DNA of 64,000 nucleotides from Paenibacillus mendelii (GTDB lineage Bacteria > Bacillota > Bacilli > Paenibacillales > Paenibacillaceae). This document shows positions 36,725 through 46,240 of the stretch, one piece after another; the stretch's first letter is position 1, and each line of letters opens with the position of its first letter. The stretch lies in NCBI RefSeq assembly GCF_024498075.1, contig NZ_JANHOF010000005.1, positions 372,001-436,000 on the forward strand. Direction: 5' to 3'. Under the pieces are notes generated by a model. It saw only the letters and a list, made by a program, of their open reading frames with translations. It ran no database searches and was not told the origin of the DNA. Both the position numbers and the translations under genes were made by a program.

Positions 36725-38101
36725 ATGACGGATCAGTTGGAGAAGGCTGCCGCGCAATCGTTTGCGACGTATCAGGATGCAAGAGCTTGGATTGAAGGGC
36801 TTGTGCCGTTCGGTATTCGCCCGGGCATGGAACGAATTAACCAGCTTATGGAGGCCTTTGGAAATCCGCAGCGCCGGTTAAAGTTTATTCATGTTGCCGG
36901 AACGAACGGCAAAGGCTCCGTTTGCTCTTACTTGACTAGCGTGCTGCTGCAATGCGGTTATGATGTAGGGACCTATACGTCCCCGTACTTAACGAAGTTC
37001 ACAAACCGATTTCAATATAATGGAACGGATATACCGGAAGAAACGCTTCTTCGGTTAACGAACCGCTTGAAGCCTCATGTTGACGCCATCGCAGCAACGG
37101 AGCTTGGTTCGCCGTCCATGTTCGAGGTATCCACTGCACTGGCCATATTGTATTATGGCAGTGAGTCTTACCCCGACTACGTCGTCTGGGAGACCGGTCT
37201 TGGCGGCAGGCTTGACGTGACGAATATCGTGACGCCGGTCGTCTCGATCATTACGAATGTCGGTCACGACCATATGGACATTCTCGGCAATACGATCGAA
37301 GAAGTGGCGCGGGAGAAGGCCGGTATTATTAAATCCGGCGTGCCTGTTATAAGCGCTGTCACCCAGCCAGAAGCGGCTCAAGTCATCATTGACACCGCAA
37401 AGGCGAATAACAGCGCGTTGTATCTATTGGGAGAGCAGTTCACGGAGACGCCTCTGATGCTGCGCGAGGATGAGCAATCATTCCGGTTCGACGGACCGTT
37501 CCGCTCAATCGAGCCGCTAGCTATCACGATGAACGGTGCGCATCAGCGCATGAATGCCGCTGTAGCTGTGATGGCGCTGGAAGTGCTGCGTCAATATTAT
37601 GCCTTAATCGTCGATGAGGAGAATCTACTGCAAGGGTTGCGCAATGCGACATGGCCAGGACGGCTGGAGATGGTCAAGCAGTCACCGCGTCTTCTTCTTG
37701 ACGGTGCCCATAATCCGGAAGGAGCAGAGACGCTTGCGGCTGCGCTAAGGGATACATACCGGTACGAGCGTCTTCATCTCATGATGGGTATGCTGGCAAA
37801 TAAGAATCATCATGACACATTACGGCATATACTACCTCTAGTGGATACGCTAGTTGTGACCGAGCCTGATTTTCGTAAGGCGATGCCCGCAGGAGAACTA
37901 GCGGAACTCGTGCATTCTATGCGAGAGCAGAGCGGCCGTTCCTTCGAGCTCATCGTAGAACCGAATTGGAAGCAGGCGCTTCAGCAGCTGCAGACGCTTT
38001 CCGGCGAAGCCGATTTGGCGGTCGTAACCGGAACGCTCTATTTGATTGCCGACGTCCGCTCCAAGTTGCTCTATAATACGGAATCTGAAAAAGGATGGTG
38101 A
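36725..38101 (+). CDS. folC: Folylpolyglutamate synthase / dihydrofolate synthase
   Basis: Adds glutamate to folates, a Mur-ligase-like ATP enzyme. 458 residues: GTNGKGSVCSYL P-loop near 59-66, FEVSTALAILYY, WETGLGGRLDVTN, NVGHDHMDILG, EKAGIIKSG and LLDGAHNPEGAE. ATG follows GGAAGAGAGAGCC. As in B. subtilis it lies between valS and the spoIIB region; the following murC starts eight bases after its stop. Confidence 0.95.
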   Translation: MTDQLEKAAAQSFATYQDARAWIEGLVPFGIRPGMERINQLMEAFGNPQRRLKFIHVAGTNGKGSVCSYLTSVLLQCGYDVGTYTSPYLTKFTNRFQYNGTDIPEETLLRLTNRLKPHVDAIAATELGSPSMFEVSTALAILYYGSESYPDYVVWETGLGGRLDVTNIVTPVVSIITNVGHDHMDILGNTIEEVAREKAGIIKSGVPVISAVTQPEAAQVIIDTAKANNSALYLLGEQFTETPLMLREDEQSFRFDGPFRSIEPLAITMNGAHQRMNAAVAVMALEVLRQYYALIVDEENLLQGLRNATWPGRLEMVKQSPRLLLDGAHNPEGAETLAAALRDTYRYERLHLMMGMLANKNHHDTLRHILPLVDTLVVTEPDFRKAMPAGELAELVHSMREQSGRSFELIVEPNWKQALQQLQTLSGEADLAVVTGTLYLIADVRSKLLYNTESEKGW

Positions 38102-38108
38102 ACCGTCT

Positions 38109-39509
38109 TTGAATACGGCAGAACACGTTCATTTCATCGGTATCGGCGGTTACGGCATGAGCGCCATCGCGCGAGTAATGCTGGAAATGGGCTATAAAGT
38201 ATCGGGCTCTGACGTTGTGCTTCAGGAGCTTGCAGAGAAGTTGGCGGCTAAAGGTGCACGCATTTATATCGGCCATGAACCAGAGAATGTCAAAGGTGCG
38301 GATCTTGTTGTCTATTCGACGGCGTTATCACGCGATAACGTAGAGCGGAAGGCTGCGGAAGAGCTTAATATTCCAATTCTGCATCGGGCGCAAATGTTGG
38401 CCAGGCTGATGAACAACGGTAAAGGCGTAGCTGTAGCCGGCGCTCACGGTAAGACAACGACGTCCTCCATGATTGCATTGGTCATGGAAACTTGTAAGCT
38501 CGATCCGACCTATATCATCGGCGGTGAAATTGTGAACGTCGGCACTAATGCGAAGGCGGGTAAAGGCGAATATGTAGTTGCGGAAGCGGATGAGAGCGAC
38601 GGTTCTTTCCTGCAGTATCATCCTAGCGTTGCGATTGTAACCAACATCGAACCGGATCATCTCGAAAACTACGATGGCGATTTTGCGAAATTGAAAGCCG
38701 CTTATCTGCAGTTTTTGAGTCAAGTTAAGCCAGGCGGCAATGCAATCGTCTGCGCAGATGACGAAACGATTCGGGAATTACTGCCCCAGCTCGAAACTGA
38801 GCCGCTGGGCAGCGGGGCGCTCGTTACGTATGCGATCGACCGGGAAGCGGCCTACACCGCACGAAATATCGTGCTGGGCGACCGGAAGGTCTCGTTCGAT
38901 ATGGCACATCATGGAGTTGTGCTCGGTCGGATCGATTTATCGGTACCGGGCCGCCACAATGTTTATAATGCAATGGCCACGGTCATTACATGTCTGGAAG
39001 CGGGTGTTTCATTCGAAGCGATCGCGGCGGCGATTGTCGAGTTCCGCGGCGCCAAACGGCGGTTCCAGGTGCTCGGAGAAGTGAATGATATACTCGTCAT
39101 CGACGATTACGCGCATCACCCGACTGAAATTCAAGCGACGATCAGTGCTGCTAAGGCGACAGGGAAACGTATTATCGCGATTTTCCAGCCGCAGCGCTAT
39201 ACGCGCACCTATTTCCTTCTGGAACAATTCAGCCGGGCGTTTACGGAAGCGGACGAGGTCATTATTACCGACATTTACTCTCCTGCCGGCGAACAGCAGA
39301 TCGAGGGCGTCCATTCCAAGAAGCTAGTCGAGATGATCATTAATAATAGCAATGCGAACACGACATACATTCCGACCAAAGAAGAAGTGCAGCATAATCT
39401 TGCGGAACGCGTGGCACCAGGAGATCTTGTCATTACGATGGGGGCCGGCGACATTTGGAAAGCGGCCGATGGTCTGGCTAAAACTTTGCGAGTTCAATAC
39501 GGTTCATAA
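38109..39509 (+). CDS. murC: UDP-N-acetylmuramate-L-alanine ligase
   Basis: Adds the first L-Ala to the cell-wall precursor. 466 residues: N-terminal VHFIGIGGYGMSAIA, P-loop GAHGKTTTSSM near 111-121, AEADESDGSFL, NIEPDHLENY and DDYAHHPTEI. The TTG at 38109 is chosen: AAGGATGGTGA ends eight bases before it, and the homologous N terminus begins there. Longer frames reach into folC. In B. subtilis murC is elsewhere; comC holds this place. Confidence 0.94.
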   Translation: MNTAEHVHFIGIGGYGMSAIARVMLEMGYKVSGSDVVLQELAEKLAAKGARIYIGHEPENVKGADLVVYSTALSRDNVERKAAEELNIPILHRAQMLARLMNNGKGVAVAGAHGKTTTSSMIALVMETCKLDPTYIIGGEIVNVGTNAKAGKGEYVVAEADESDGSFLQYHPSVAIVTNIEPDHLENYDGDFAKLKAAYLQFLSQVKPGGNAIVCADDETIRELLPQLETEPLGSGALVTYAIDREAAYTARNIVLGDRKVSFDMAHHGVVLGRIDLSVPGRHNVYNAMATVITCLEAGVSFEAIAAAIVEFRGAKRRFQVLGEVNDILVIDDYAHHPTEIQATISAAKATGKRIIAIFQPQRYTRTYFLLEQFSRAFTEADEVIITDIYSPAGEQQIEGVHSKKLVEMIINNSNANTTYIPTKEEVQHNLAERVAPGDLVITMGAGDIWKAADGLAKTLRVQYGS

Positions 39510-39512
39510 CAA

Positions 39513-39563
39513 ATAACCGGTTCGATCGCCATACAACGGCGGGAGAGCCGGTTATTGTTTTTC
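39513..39563 (+). terminator. Terminator after murC
   Basis: AATAACCGG (39513-39521) pairs with CCGGTTATT (39549-39557), with an inner CGCC/GGCG, followed by GTTTTT. The remaining ~220 bases to spoIIB show no gene or clear promoter. Confidence 0.82.
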
Positions 39564-39783
39564 TGCAGGCCGAGCTGGTTTGATCCGGTGAACAGAATAG
39601 GTAAATCTTGTTCATTGAGCTTTCTCGATCTTTCTAGTAAGTTTTTAAAGCAAAGGCTGCCTGACTGTCGTCTTAATAAGTGACACATAATCGCGGCGGT
39701 TCGCGAGCAGGCAATTCAGGTTCTAATTCTCTCATTTCGTTCATAATCTACTAAAAGTAGAATGTGGACAAGGAGAGAGTGAC

Positions 39784-41229
39784 ATGAATTCTAAAGCTCG
39801 CATTACGTATCGCTTCGACAAGAACAATGGATCGCGCATGGAACGGAAGCCGGAGCCCTCAGCCCCCCCTGTCAAATCGAATGTAGTGCCTTTCTTCCAA
39901 GAGGAGTTGAAATTCACATCGGAAATCGGAACATGGAACAGCCCTTTTCAGGACGATGCCCATGCGCTCGAACAGCTCATTCGAGATACAGAACGCGAGA
40001 AGACAGAAGCCTCTGCCGCAAATAATCACCGTCAGGATGAGCCGCGCGGAAGCGGCCTGAATAAAACCGAAACTACGTCAATTACGTATAAGTTTGGGCC
40101 AAATACTCCAAATGGGCTGCCCCTGGAGGAAGAGAAAGCAGAGGACTTGAATTCGATTCCGCTGGGCGATGCATTTGATGGATATGGGCCGGGTACGGAC
40201 TTATATCGGGGAGTAACGACGAAAGATCTGGTTAGCGAAGGCCCAGTCATTGATCCTGAGCTAGACCCAAGGCAACCGGCTAAAGGACCTGCAGAATTCC
40301 ACAGGGAGCCTTCCTATCGTACCTCCCGGGGGCCTTCGTGGTATAAAGTATTCGCATCGGTTACGGGAGCAGTCGCAACTGGGGCAGTCTTCGGTTATCT
40401 TGTACTAACTTTGTTCACCGGCGGCGGTTCACCCGGGGAATCCAATGTGCTGACAGAGCCGGCAGGCAGCAGCGCGATCGTCGAGCCGGGTGGCAAAGGA
40501 AACGGAAATGCCGGCAGCGGGAACGCCACTGCAGGGGGCAAGACTGATAAACCGCAAGCAAGCGGGGCAGACGACAGCGCAAACCCTACATCGAATTCCG
40601 GAGCAGCAGTCAATAGTGTCGCCATCCAAGTCCCGCAATCTGACTATTATATGCTTCAATACGGTGTCTTCAGCAATAAAGAGGGCATGGATAACGCCAT
40701 TGCTGAGCTGAAAGAGAAAGGTCTTGCGGCGGCTTCCTTAACGACGGGAGAAGACTTTAGAGTTTACATTGGAATGGCTGCCGACCAAAGCAATGCCCTT
40801 ATGCTCAGTCAGCTGCTCGCCGATCGAGAGGTCTACATGAAGCTGATCGAAGTTCCGGCACTTGCCAAGTTTCCTTTCGCCGGTGAAGCGTCTGCGGCAC
40901 AAACTTTTCTGAATCAGACAAGAGAGCTCATACATGCTCTGAGTACGTTCACGTCCGCGAATCTCGGAGAGCAGAAGCAAGAAGCGGGAGATTGGAAAGA
41001 AGCCCATCAGAAATGGACGCGTGAACGGGCGGGCATGGAAGCGGGAATTAAGGATCAAGCGGGAATAGAGGCATTCCGCAAGCTTGGCCAAGCGCTTAAT
41101 AATGCAGCCGTTGCGGCAAGTGAATATGAGAATAAAGCCTCGGAAGCCCACTTATGGTCGATTCAATCGTCGCTCATGGAGGCCATCTTTATCGAGAAGA
41201 CATGGTTTACATCGATCGATGGATTGTAA
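39784..41229 (+). CDS. spoIIB: SPOR-domain sporulation protein, SpoIIB-like
   Basis: 481 residues: a long polar cytoplasmic N terminus (1-185), one membrane helix (about 186-212), a Gly/Ser/Asn-rich linker (215-280), then a SPOR peptidoglycan-binding domain (about 288-357) beginning YYMLQYGVFSNKEGMDNAI, and a C-terminal helical part. B. subtilis SpoIIB has this architecture and position (between folC and maf) and aids septal wall thinning during engulfment. ATG 39784 follows AAGGAGAGAGTGAC. The identity rests on architecture and position rather than strong sequence signature. Confidence 0.82.
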   Translation: MNSKARITYRFDKNNGSRMERKPEPSAPPVKSNVVPFFQEELKFTSEIGTWNSPFQDDAHALEQLIRDTEREKTEASAANNHRQDEPRGSGLNKTETTSITYKFGPNTPNGLPLEEEKAEDLNSIPLGDAFDGYGPGTDLYRGVTTKDLVSEGPVIDPELDPRQPAKGPAEFHREPSYRTSRGPSWYKVFASVTGAVATGAVFGYLVLTLFTGGGSPGESNVLTEPAGSSAIVEPGGKGNGNAGSGNATAGGKTDKPQASGADDSANPTSNSGAAVNSVAIQVPQSDYYMLQYGVFSNKEGMDNAIAELKEKGLAAASLTTGEDFRVYIGMAADQSNALMLSQLLADREVYMKLIEVPALAKFPFAGEASAAQTFLNQTRELIHALSTFTSANLGEQKQEAGDWKEAHQKWTRERAGMEAGIKDQAGIEAFRKLGQALNNAAVAASEYENKASEAHLWSIQSSLMEAIFIEKTWFTSIDGL

Positions 41230-41289
41230 AGCGTTTCTATCGCGCGTATAATGAAGAGGGTGTCAAAATATGGCGAGGGACGTTGGAAG

Positions 41290-41532
41290 ATGAAGAAAAA
41301 CTTTTGGATATTGCTGCTATTCATCCTCATTGGCATGTTGGCTGGGGCACTGGTATCACGGTGGCTGCAGCCAGTTCCCGGACTTTCCTTTCTAACGAAA
41401 ACTTCACCAGTCGTCTGGTCGCCAGCAGCCGATCTGCTTGTACTCAGCTACGATCTCACCATTCGAATCGAGGTCAGCCTGCTGAGTGTTATTGGACTAA
41501 TCATCGCAATATGGTTGTATCGTAAAATGTAG
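41290..41532 (+). CDS. Small two-helix membrane protein (DUF4321-like)
   Basis: 80 residues starting MKKNFWILLLFILIGMLAG, with a second hydrophobic helix near the end (LLSVIGLIIAIWLYRK). The pair of helices separated by a VPGLSFLTKTSPVVWSPA loop matches the DUF4321 family, found next to maf/radC/mreB in Firmicutes. ATG 41290 follows GAGGGACGTTGGAAG; the frame could be read from 41251. Function unknown. Confidence 0.8.
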   Translation: MKKNFWILLLFILIGMLAGALVSRWLQPVPGLSFLTKTSPVVWSPAADLLVLSYDLTIRIEVSLLSVIGLIIAIWLYRKM

Positions 41533-41577
41533 GGAAATCTATATCGATATCCCCTGCCTCAAGGAGTGCTTACAAGG

Positions 41578-42207
41578 ATGGATATTTCCCTCTCAACTCA
41601 TTCATTACACATTCGCCAGCTTGTTCTGGCTTCATCTTCTCCGCGCCGGCGGGAACTGGTCGCATCGCTCGACCTCTCCCTGCCGGTTCTCATTTTGTCG
41701 ACAGATGCGGACGAGACGACGCCTGCGGATTGGGCGCCAGCTTATATTGTCGAGCAGCTTGCACTTCGCAAAGCGAGAGCTGCTATCGAATCACTTCAGG
41801 GTGACCTAGTGCTAAACTCGGTCGTTGTAGGTGCGGATACGATCGTTGTGCAAGGCGGAGAAGTAATGGGCAAACCAAAGGATGCGGCGGATGCCGTGCA
41901 GATGCTTAGCCGCTTGCAAGGGCGGGAGCATCAGGTTTATACCGGCGTCGCATGCATCGGAACCGGCGATGGCAAGGAGCTTGTCAGACACCGCATGACA
42001 CGCGTGAAGATGAAGGCATTGGATACGGATCGAATCGAGCGCTATGTGGCCACCGGTGAACCGATGGATAAAGCGGGAAGCTACGCCATTCAAGGGCTGG
42101 GCGCAGTCATCGTCGACTCGATCGAGGGATGCTACTTCAACGTCGTCGGACTGCCGATATCTCTGCTAGCGGAGATGCTGTCAGCTTACGGCGTCGAGGT
42201 GTTTTAG
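41578..42207 (+). CDS. maf: Maf-family nucleotide pyrophosphatase
   Basis: Hydrolyses modified or non-canonical nucleoside triphosphates and is linked to septum control in Bacillus. 209 residues with LVLASSSPRRRELV, VGADTIVV, GKPKDAADAVQML and DKAGSYAIQGLGA. ATG 41578 follows AAGGAGTGCTTACAAGG; GTG 41566 overlaps the ribosome site. Confidence 0.94.
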   Translation: MDISLSTHSLHIRQLVLASSSPRRRELVASLDLSLPVLILSTDADETTPADWAPAYIVEQLALRKARAAIESLQGDLVLNSVVVGADTIVVQGGEVMGKPKDAADAVQMLSRLQGREHQVYTGVACIGTGDGKELVRHRMTRVKMKALDTDRIERYVATGEPMDKAGSYAIQGLGAVIVDSIEGCYFNVVGLPISLLAEMLSAYGVEVF

Positions 42208-42243
42208 AGGATCCACCACACTGGCGATAAGGCGGGGAAGGAC

Positions 42244-42933
42244 ATGGAAGCGCACCAATACGTGCTGCGGGATGTCCCTAACGAAGAACGACCTAGAGAG
42301 CGCTTGATGACTGTTGGGGCTGAGGCGTTAAGTCATGCGGAATTGCTTGCTATATTATTAAGAACGGGAACGAAGAGCGAGTCGGCTGTGCTGCTTGCTT
42401 CCCGAATTTTGAAGGAAAGCGGCAGCCTGCTTGGATTGGTCGATATGAGTATTGAGGAACTGACCGCGATCCGAGGCGTCGGCCCCGTAAAGGCCGTACA
42501 GCTTCGAGCGGGTATCGAGCTCGGACGCCGGCTAGCTAAGAGCCGTCAAGGGGAAATGCCTGCGATCCGCAAGCCAGCCGACGCCGCAGAGCTCATGATG
42601 GAGGAGCTTCGTTACTTCAAGAAAGAACACTTCGTCTGCCTCTTTCTGAATACCAAGAATCAGGTCATTGCTAAAGAAACATTGTCCGTCGGAACCTTAA
42701 ATGCATCGCTCGTTCACCCTCGCGAAGTATTTCGCGCCGCCATCAAGTGCAGCAGCGCTTCGATCATTTGCTTACATAATCATCCGAGCGGAGATCCAAC
42801 TCCTAGCCCGGAAGACATTGCGATGACTAAGCGTTTGCAGGAAGCGGGCGAGCTTGTCGGCATCGACGTGCTTGATCATCTGGTAATCGGTGACAACCGT
42901 TTTATCAGTTTGAAGGAGCAGGGTCTGATGTAA
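42244..42933 (+). CDS. radC: RadC-family JAB/MPN domain protein
   Basis: 229 residues: N-terminal helix-hairpin-helix-like region (RGVGPVKAVQL) and a C-terminal metal-binding MPN+ motif HNHPSGDPTPSPED. The family name refers to an old DNA-repair assignment now doubted; biochemical role is not settled. ATG follows GGGGAAGGAC. Keeps the maf-radC-mreB order of B. subtilis. Confidence 0.94.
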   Translation: MEAHQYVLRDVPNEERPRERLMTVGAEALSHAELLAILLRTGTKSESAVLLASRILKESGSLLGLVDMSIEELTAIRGVGPVKAVQLRAGIELGRRLAKSRQGEMPAIRKPADAAELMMEELRYFKKEHFVCLFLNTKNQVIAKETLSVGTLNASLVHPREVFRAAIKCSSASIICLHNHPSGDPTPSPEDIAMTKRLQEAGELVGIDVLDHLVIGDNRFISLKEQGLM

Positions 42934-42939
42934 TATAAT
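42910..42939 (+). promoter_or_regulatory. Sigma-A promoter of the mre-min operon
   Basis: TTGAAG (42910-42915), 18-base spacer, TATAAT (42934-42939), overlapping the end of radC and 39 bases before mreB. Confidence 0.7.
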
Positions 42940-42977
42940 AAATAGGATTGTCTTTCAAAAGGAAAGGAAGAATGAAT

Positions 42978-44009
42978 ATGTTTGGTGGCTCTAAGGATTT
43001 GGGAATTGACCTCGGAACGGCGAATACGCTTGTTTACTTGAGAGGCAAAGGCATTGTCGTCAGAGAACCGTCTGTGGTTGCTCTGCGTACCGATACAAAA
43101 ACAATCGAAGCGGTAGGCGAATCGGCGAAGAAGATGATTGGCCGTACGCCTGGCAACATTCGTGCCGTTCGTCCAATGAAGGACGGCGTCATCGCCGATT
43201 TTGAAACAACGACGACGATGATTAGATATTTTATAAGACAAGCCCAAAAGAGCCGCAGCTTATTTCCGCGCCATCCCAATGTAATGGTATGTGTGCCGTC
43301 GGGGATTACAGCCGTTGAGCAGCGTGCCGTGAAGGATGCGACAGAGCAAGCCGGCGCGAAGGAAGCCTTCACGATCGAAGAGCCGTTCGCAGCGGCAATC
43401 GGAGCGGATCTGCCGGTATGGGAACCGACAGGCAGCATGGTAGTTGATATTGGCGGAGGCACGACGGAAGTTGCCGTCATCTCTCTGGGCGGTATCGTTA
43501 CAAGCCGTTCGATCCGCATTGCTGGCGATGAGATGGACGAAGCGGTCACGCAATATATCAAGCGCATGTATAACTTGATGATCGGTGAGAGAACGGCGGA
43601 GCAATTGAAGATGGAGATCGGTACGGCGCTTGCGCTGGAAGAGACGGAAACTACCGAAATCCGCGGCCGCGACCTCGTCACAGGCTTGCCTAAGACACTC
43701 ACGATTACTTCCGATGAAATTAACGAAGCTCTTACCGACACGGTGAACTCGATCGTTGATGCTGTGAAGGTTACGCTGGAGAAATGTCCGCCGGAGCTGT
43801 CGGCCGATATTATGGACCGCGGCATCGTGCTGACGGGCGGAGGGGCGCTGCTCCGCAATCTGGACAAGCTGCTGGCCCGTGAAACCGGCATGCCGGTCAT
43901 CGTAGCGGAGAATCCGCTCGATTGCGTAGCAATCGGAACCGGACGTGCGCTTGATAATATCGATTTGTTCAAAACACGGGGAGGCCCGGTTTCCCGTTCC
44001 AAGCGCTAA
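42978..44009 (+). CDS. mreB: Rod shape-determining actin-like protein MreB
   Basis: Actin-family ATPase that organises lateral wall synthesis. 343 residues starting [20 protein letters not shown]; phosphate motifs DLGTANT and [11 protein letters not shown], adenosine motif LTGGGALL. The in-frame ATGs at 42948 and 42972 are less likely; GGAAAGGAAG is spaced best for 42978. First gene of mreB-mreC-mreD-minC-minD. Confidence 0.97.
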   Translation: MFGGSKDLGIDLGTANTLVYLRGKGIVVREPSVVALRTDTKTIEAVGESAKKMIGRTPGNIRAVRPMKDGVIADFETTTTMIRYFIRQAQKSRSLFPRHPNVMVCVPSGITAVEQRAVKDATEQAGAKEAFTIEEPFAAAIGADLPVWEPTGSMVVDIGGGTTEVAVISLGGIVTSRSIRIAGDEMDEAVTQYIKRMYNLMIGERTAEQLKMEIGTALALEETETTEIRGRDLVTGLPKTLTITSDEINEALTDTVNSIVDAVKVTLEKCPPELSADIMDRGIVLTGGGALLRNLDKLLARETGMPVIVAENPLDCVAIGTGRALDNIDLFKTRGGPVSRSKR

Positions 44010-44064
44010 TCTCCGGATGGGGAAATAGGACGGACGGATGATTGGAATGGGCGGGTGAAGATAC

Positions 44065-44940
44065 GTGTTTAATTGGATGCGAAACAGACGGATGTTCGTG
44101 CTGATGATAATCGTAGTCTTGTTTGTGGCAGTTATGGGTTTCTCGATCGGGGACAGGAAGAAGCTGACCTGGCCGGAAAACTTTGTACTCGATGCTTCTG
44201 GAGTCGTGCAGCAATGGTTCTACAAGCCCGCTGGATACATAGCGGGCTTGTTTGAAGATTTGACCAACCTGCGCGGCATCTATAAAGAGAACGAGGAGCT
44301 CCGCAAGATGGCTGCGGCTTATGCGCGAGATAAGAACAAATACAATATTTCCGAGCAACAAAATAAAAGGTTGAAAGAAGATCTAAACTTTACTGAAAGG
44401 CAAAAAGGTCTGAATGATTACCGCTACTTGATTGCTCAGGTGATTGCGGTGAGCAACGATCCGTACAATCAGACCATCCGTATCAATCTCGGTTCCAAGG
44501 ACGGGATCCAACCGAACATGGTTGTCGTCACAAGGGATGGCCTAGTCGGGCACATTAGCCGAGTCACGCCATTCTCGTCTAACGTTATGCCGCTGACAGA
44601 GCTGGATGACAAATCGCCGGATTCGAAGCAGTATGCCGCTACGGTACTCGGTAAGGAAAGCTTATCATTCGGAATGGTGGACAATTTCGATGCCGAAACC
44701 GGGAAGCTGTCAATGTCCAGAATTGCAGAGAATGACCCCTTGACCAAGAATGATGTCATTATTACATCGGGCCAGGGCAATGTATTCCCACAAGGAATGA
44801 TTATCGGTACGGTTGAGAATGTACAGGTTGGCGACATCGGTCTGACCCGTACGGCCACGATTAAACCGGCGGCTGATTTCGATCACTTGACGGAAGTGTT
44901 CGTCGTCGAGGTACCGAGCATGGAGGAGACCGCGGAATGA
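44065..44940 (+). CDS. mreC: Rod shape-determining protein MreC
   Basis: Bitopic membrane protein linking MreB to wall enzymes. 291 residues: N-terminal helix FVLMIIVVLFVAVMGFSI (10-27), coiled coil (about 70-112), beta-rich outer domain (VIAVSNDPYNQTIRINLGSK). GTG follows GGGCGGGTGAAGATAC. Its stop overlaps mreD by four bases. Confidence 0.95.
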   Translation: MFNWMRNRRMFVLMIIVVLFVAVMGFSIGDRKKLTWPENFVLDASGVVQQWFYKPAGYIAGLFEDLTNLRGIYKENEELRKMAAAYARDKNKYNISEQQNKRLKEDLNFTERQKGLNDYRYLIAQVIAVSNDPYNQTIRINLGSKDGIQPNMVVVTRDGLVGHISRVTPFSSNVMPLTELDDKSPDSKQYAATVLGKESLSFGMVDNFDAETGKLSMSRIAENDPLTKNDVIITSGQGNVFPQGMIIGTVENVQVGDIGLTRTATIKPAADFDHLTEVFVVEVPSMEETAE

Positions 44941-45461
44941 GTATGCAGCGGATTATTCCCATTATGCTGCTCATCTTCTTCATAGAAGGCACGATCTTCT
45001 ATTGGCTGCTGCCGGGAAACCTCGTATCTCGTGTCGTTCCTCATTTCACGCTGGCTTTCGTGCTGTTCGCTTCGTTGTACCGCGGGCGCCATACGGCTGT
45101 GCTGCTAGGCTTGTCCTTCGGACTCCTTCAGGATATTGTCTATTATGGAAACATCATCGGCGTGCATTCGTTCTCGATGGGATTGGTTGGTTACATGACA
45201 GGACTTCTTTTGGAACGCAAAAGAAGTACGCTGTTGATGGCTCTTACAATGATTTTACTATCTACGCTTGTGTACGAAACGGTCGTCTATTTTGTTTATA
45301 GAGTGTTCCGCCTGACGCATCAGACTTATGAATGGGCACTTATGGATCATATAATTCCGAGTCTCTTCTTACAGCTTGGCTTTGTGCTTGTCATCTACGT
45401 ACCGGCTCGGCGATGGTTCGAGGGCACGGCGAAAAAGAAAGGTGAAGAAGAAGAAGAATAG
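44937..45461 (+). CDS. mreD: Rod shape-determining protein MreD
   Basis: 174 residues, five to six hydrophobic helices from MLLIFFIEGTIFYWLLPG to LFLQLGFVLVIYVPARRW, then a Lys/Glu-rich tail. ATG overlaps mreC by an ATGA, so translation is coupled. Membrane partner of MreC in the elongation machinery. Confidence 0.94.
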   Translation: MSMQRIIPIMLLIFFIEGTIFYWLLPGNLVSRVVPHFTLAFVLFASLYRGRHTAVLLGLSFGLLQDIVYYGNIIGVHSFSMGLVGYMTGLLLERKRSTLLMALTMILLSTLVYETVVYFVYRVFRLTHQTYEWALMDHIIPSLFLQLGFVLVIYVPARRWFEGTAKKKGEEEEE

Positions 45462-45524
45462 AGCGGATAAGCAGGAATCGGCACGTATCGGAAAGAATCG
45501 TATACGTATAGGGGAGGGACGAGC

Positions 45525-46184
45525 GTGACCGAGAAGCAGCATATTACGATTAAAGGCGTCAAAGAAGGTCTCGTGTTTCTACTTGACGATGCCTGCGATT
45601 TTTCCGTGTTGCTTGAAGAACTGCAGTACAAATTGGAAAAGTCGCATCAGCAGCTGCTGACGGGTCCGATCGTTCACGTTCAAGTCAAGCTGGGTTCCCG
45701 CCATCTCTCCGAGGAGGAGCTGGAGCAGCTTCGAACGATTATACGGGCGCAGGGCAATCTGCTCGTACAGTCGATCGAGAGCGAGGCCCCTGCGATTCCG
45801 GAGGATGAACCAGGCAACAATATTAAACTGCTGACCGGCATCGTCCGTTCAGGCCAGACCGTGGAGCATGAAGGAAACCTGCTGCTCATGGGAGACTTGA
45901 ATCCGGGCGGATCCTTGCTCTGTACAGGCGATATCTACGTATTGGGGGCTCTTCGCGGGCTGGCGCATGCGGGGAAAGACGGACGTACGGACGTCGTCAT
46001 TGCGGCTTCACTGCTGCGGCCTACGCAGCTTCGTATCGCAGATGTCATCAGCCGGCCGCCTGACGAGTGGATAACCGGGGATGCCTCAATGGAGTTCGCT
46101 TACTTGAACGAAGGCGTCATGAAGATCGACAAGATGACGCAGCTGAACCGTTTACGAAAACAACCGATTCTATTTAAAGCATAA
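45525..46184 (+). CDS. minC: Septum-site-determining protein MinC
   Basis: Inhibits FtsZ assembly away from mid-cell when bound to MinD. 219 residues: N-terminal FtsZ-inhibiting domain (ITIKGVKEGLVFLLDDACDF) and C-terminal beta-helix (SGQTVEHEGNLLLMGDLNPGG, DIYVLGALRGLAHAG). GTG follows GGGGAGGGACGAGC. Confidence 0.94.
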   Translation: MTEKQHITIKGVKEGLVFLLDDACDFSVLLEELQYKLEKSHQQLLTGPIVHVQVKLGSRHLSEEELEQLRTIIRAQGNLLVQSIESEAPAIPEDEPGNNIKLLTGIVRSGQTVEHEGNLLLMGDLNPGGSLLCTGDIYVLGALRGLAHAGKDGRTDVVIAASLLRPTQLRIADVISRPPDEWITGDASMEFAYLNEGVMKIDKMTQLNRLRKQPILFKA

Positions 46185-46240
46185 TCGTATAGACGATCGG
46201 TGACAGGGCCGGATCGAATTAGCAGTGGGGAGTGTCTGTC

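Noticed and set aside
43034-44002. 322-residue antisense frame across mreB
   Set aside because: It is the codon shadow of a conserved MreB frame; the translation is Ser/Thr-rich and lacks family features.
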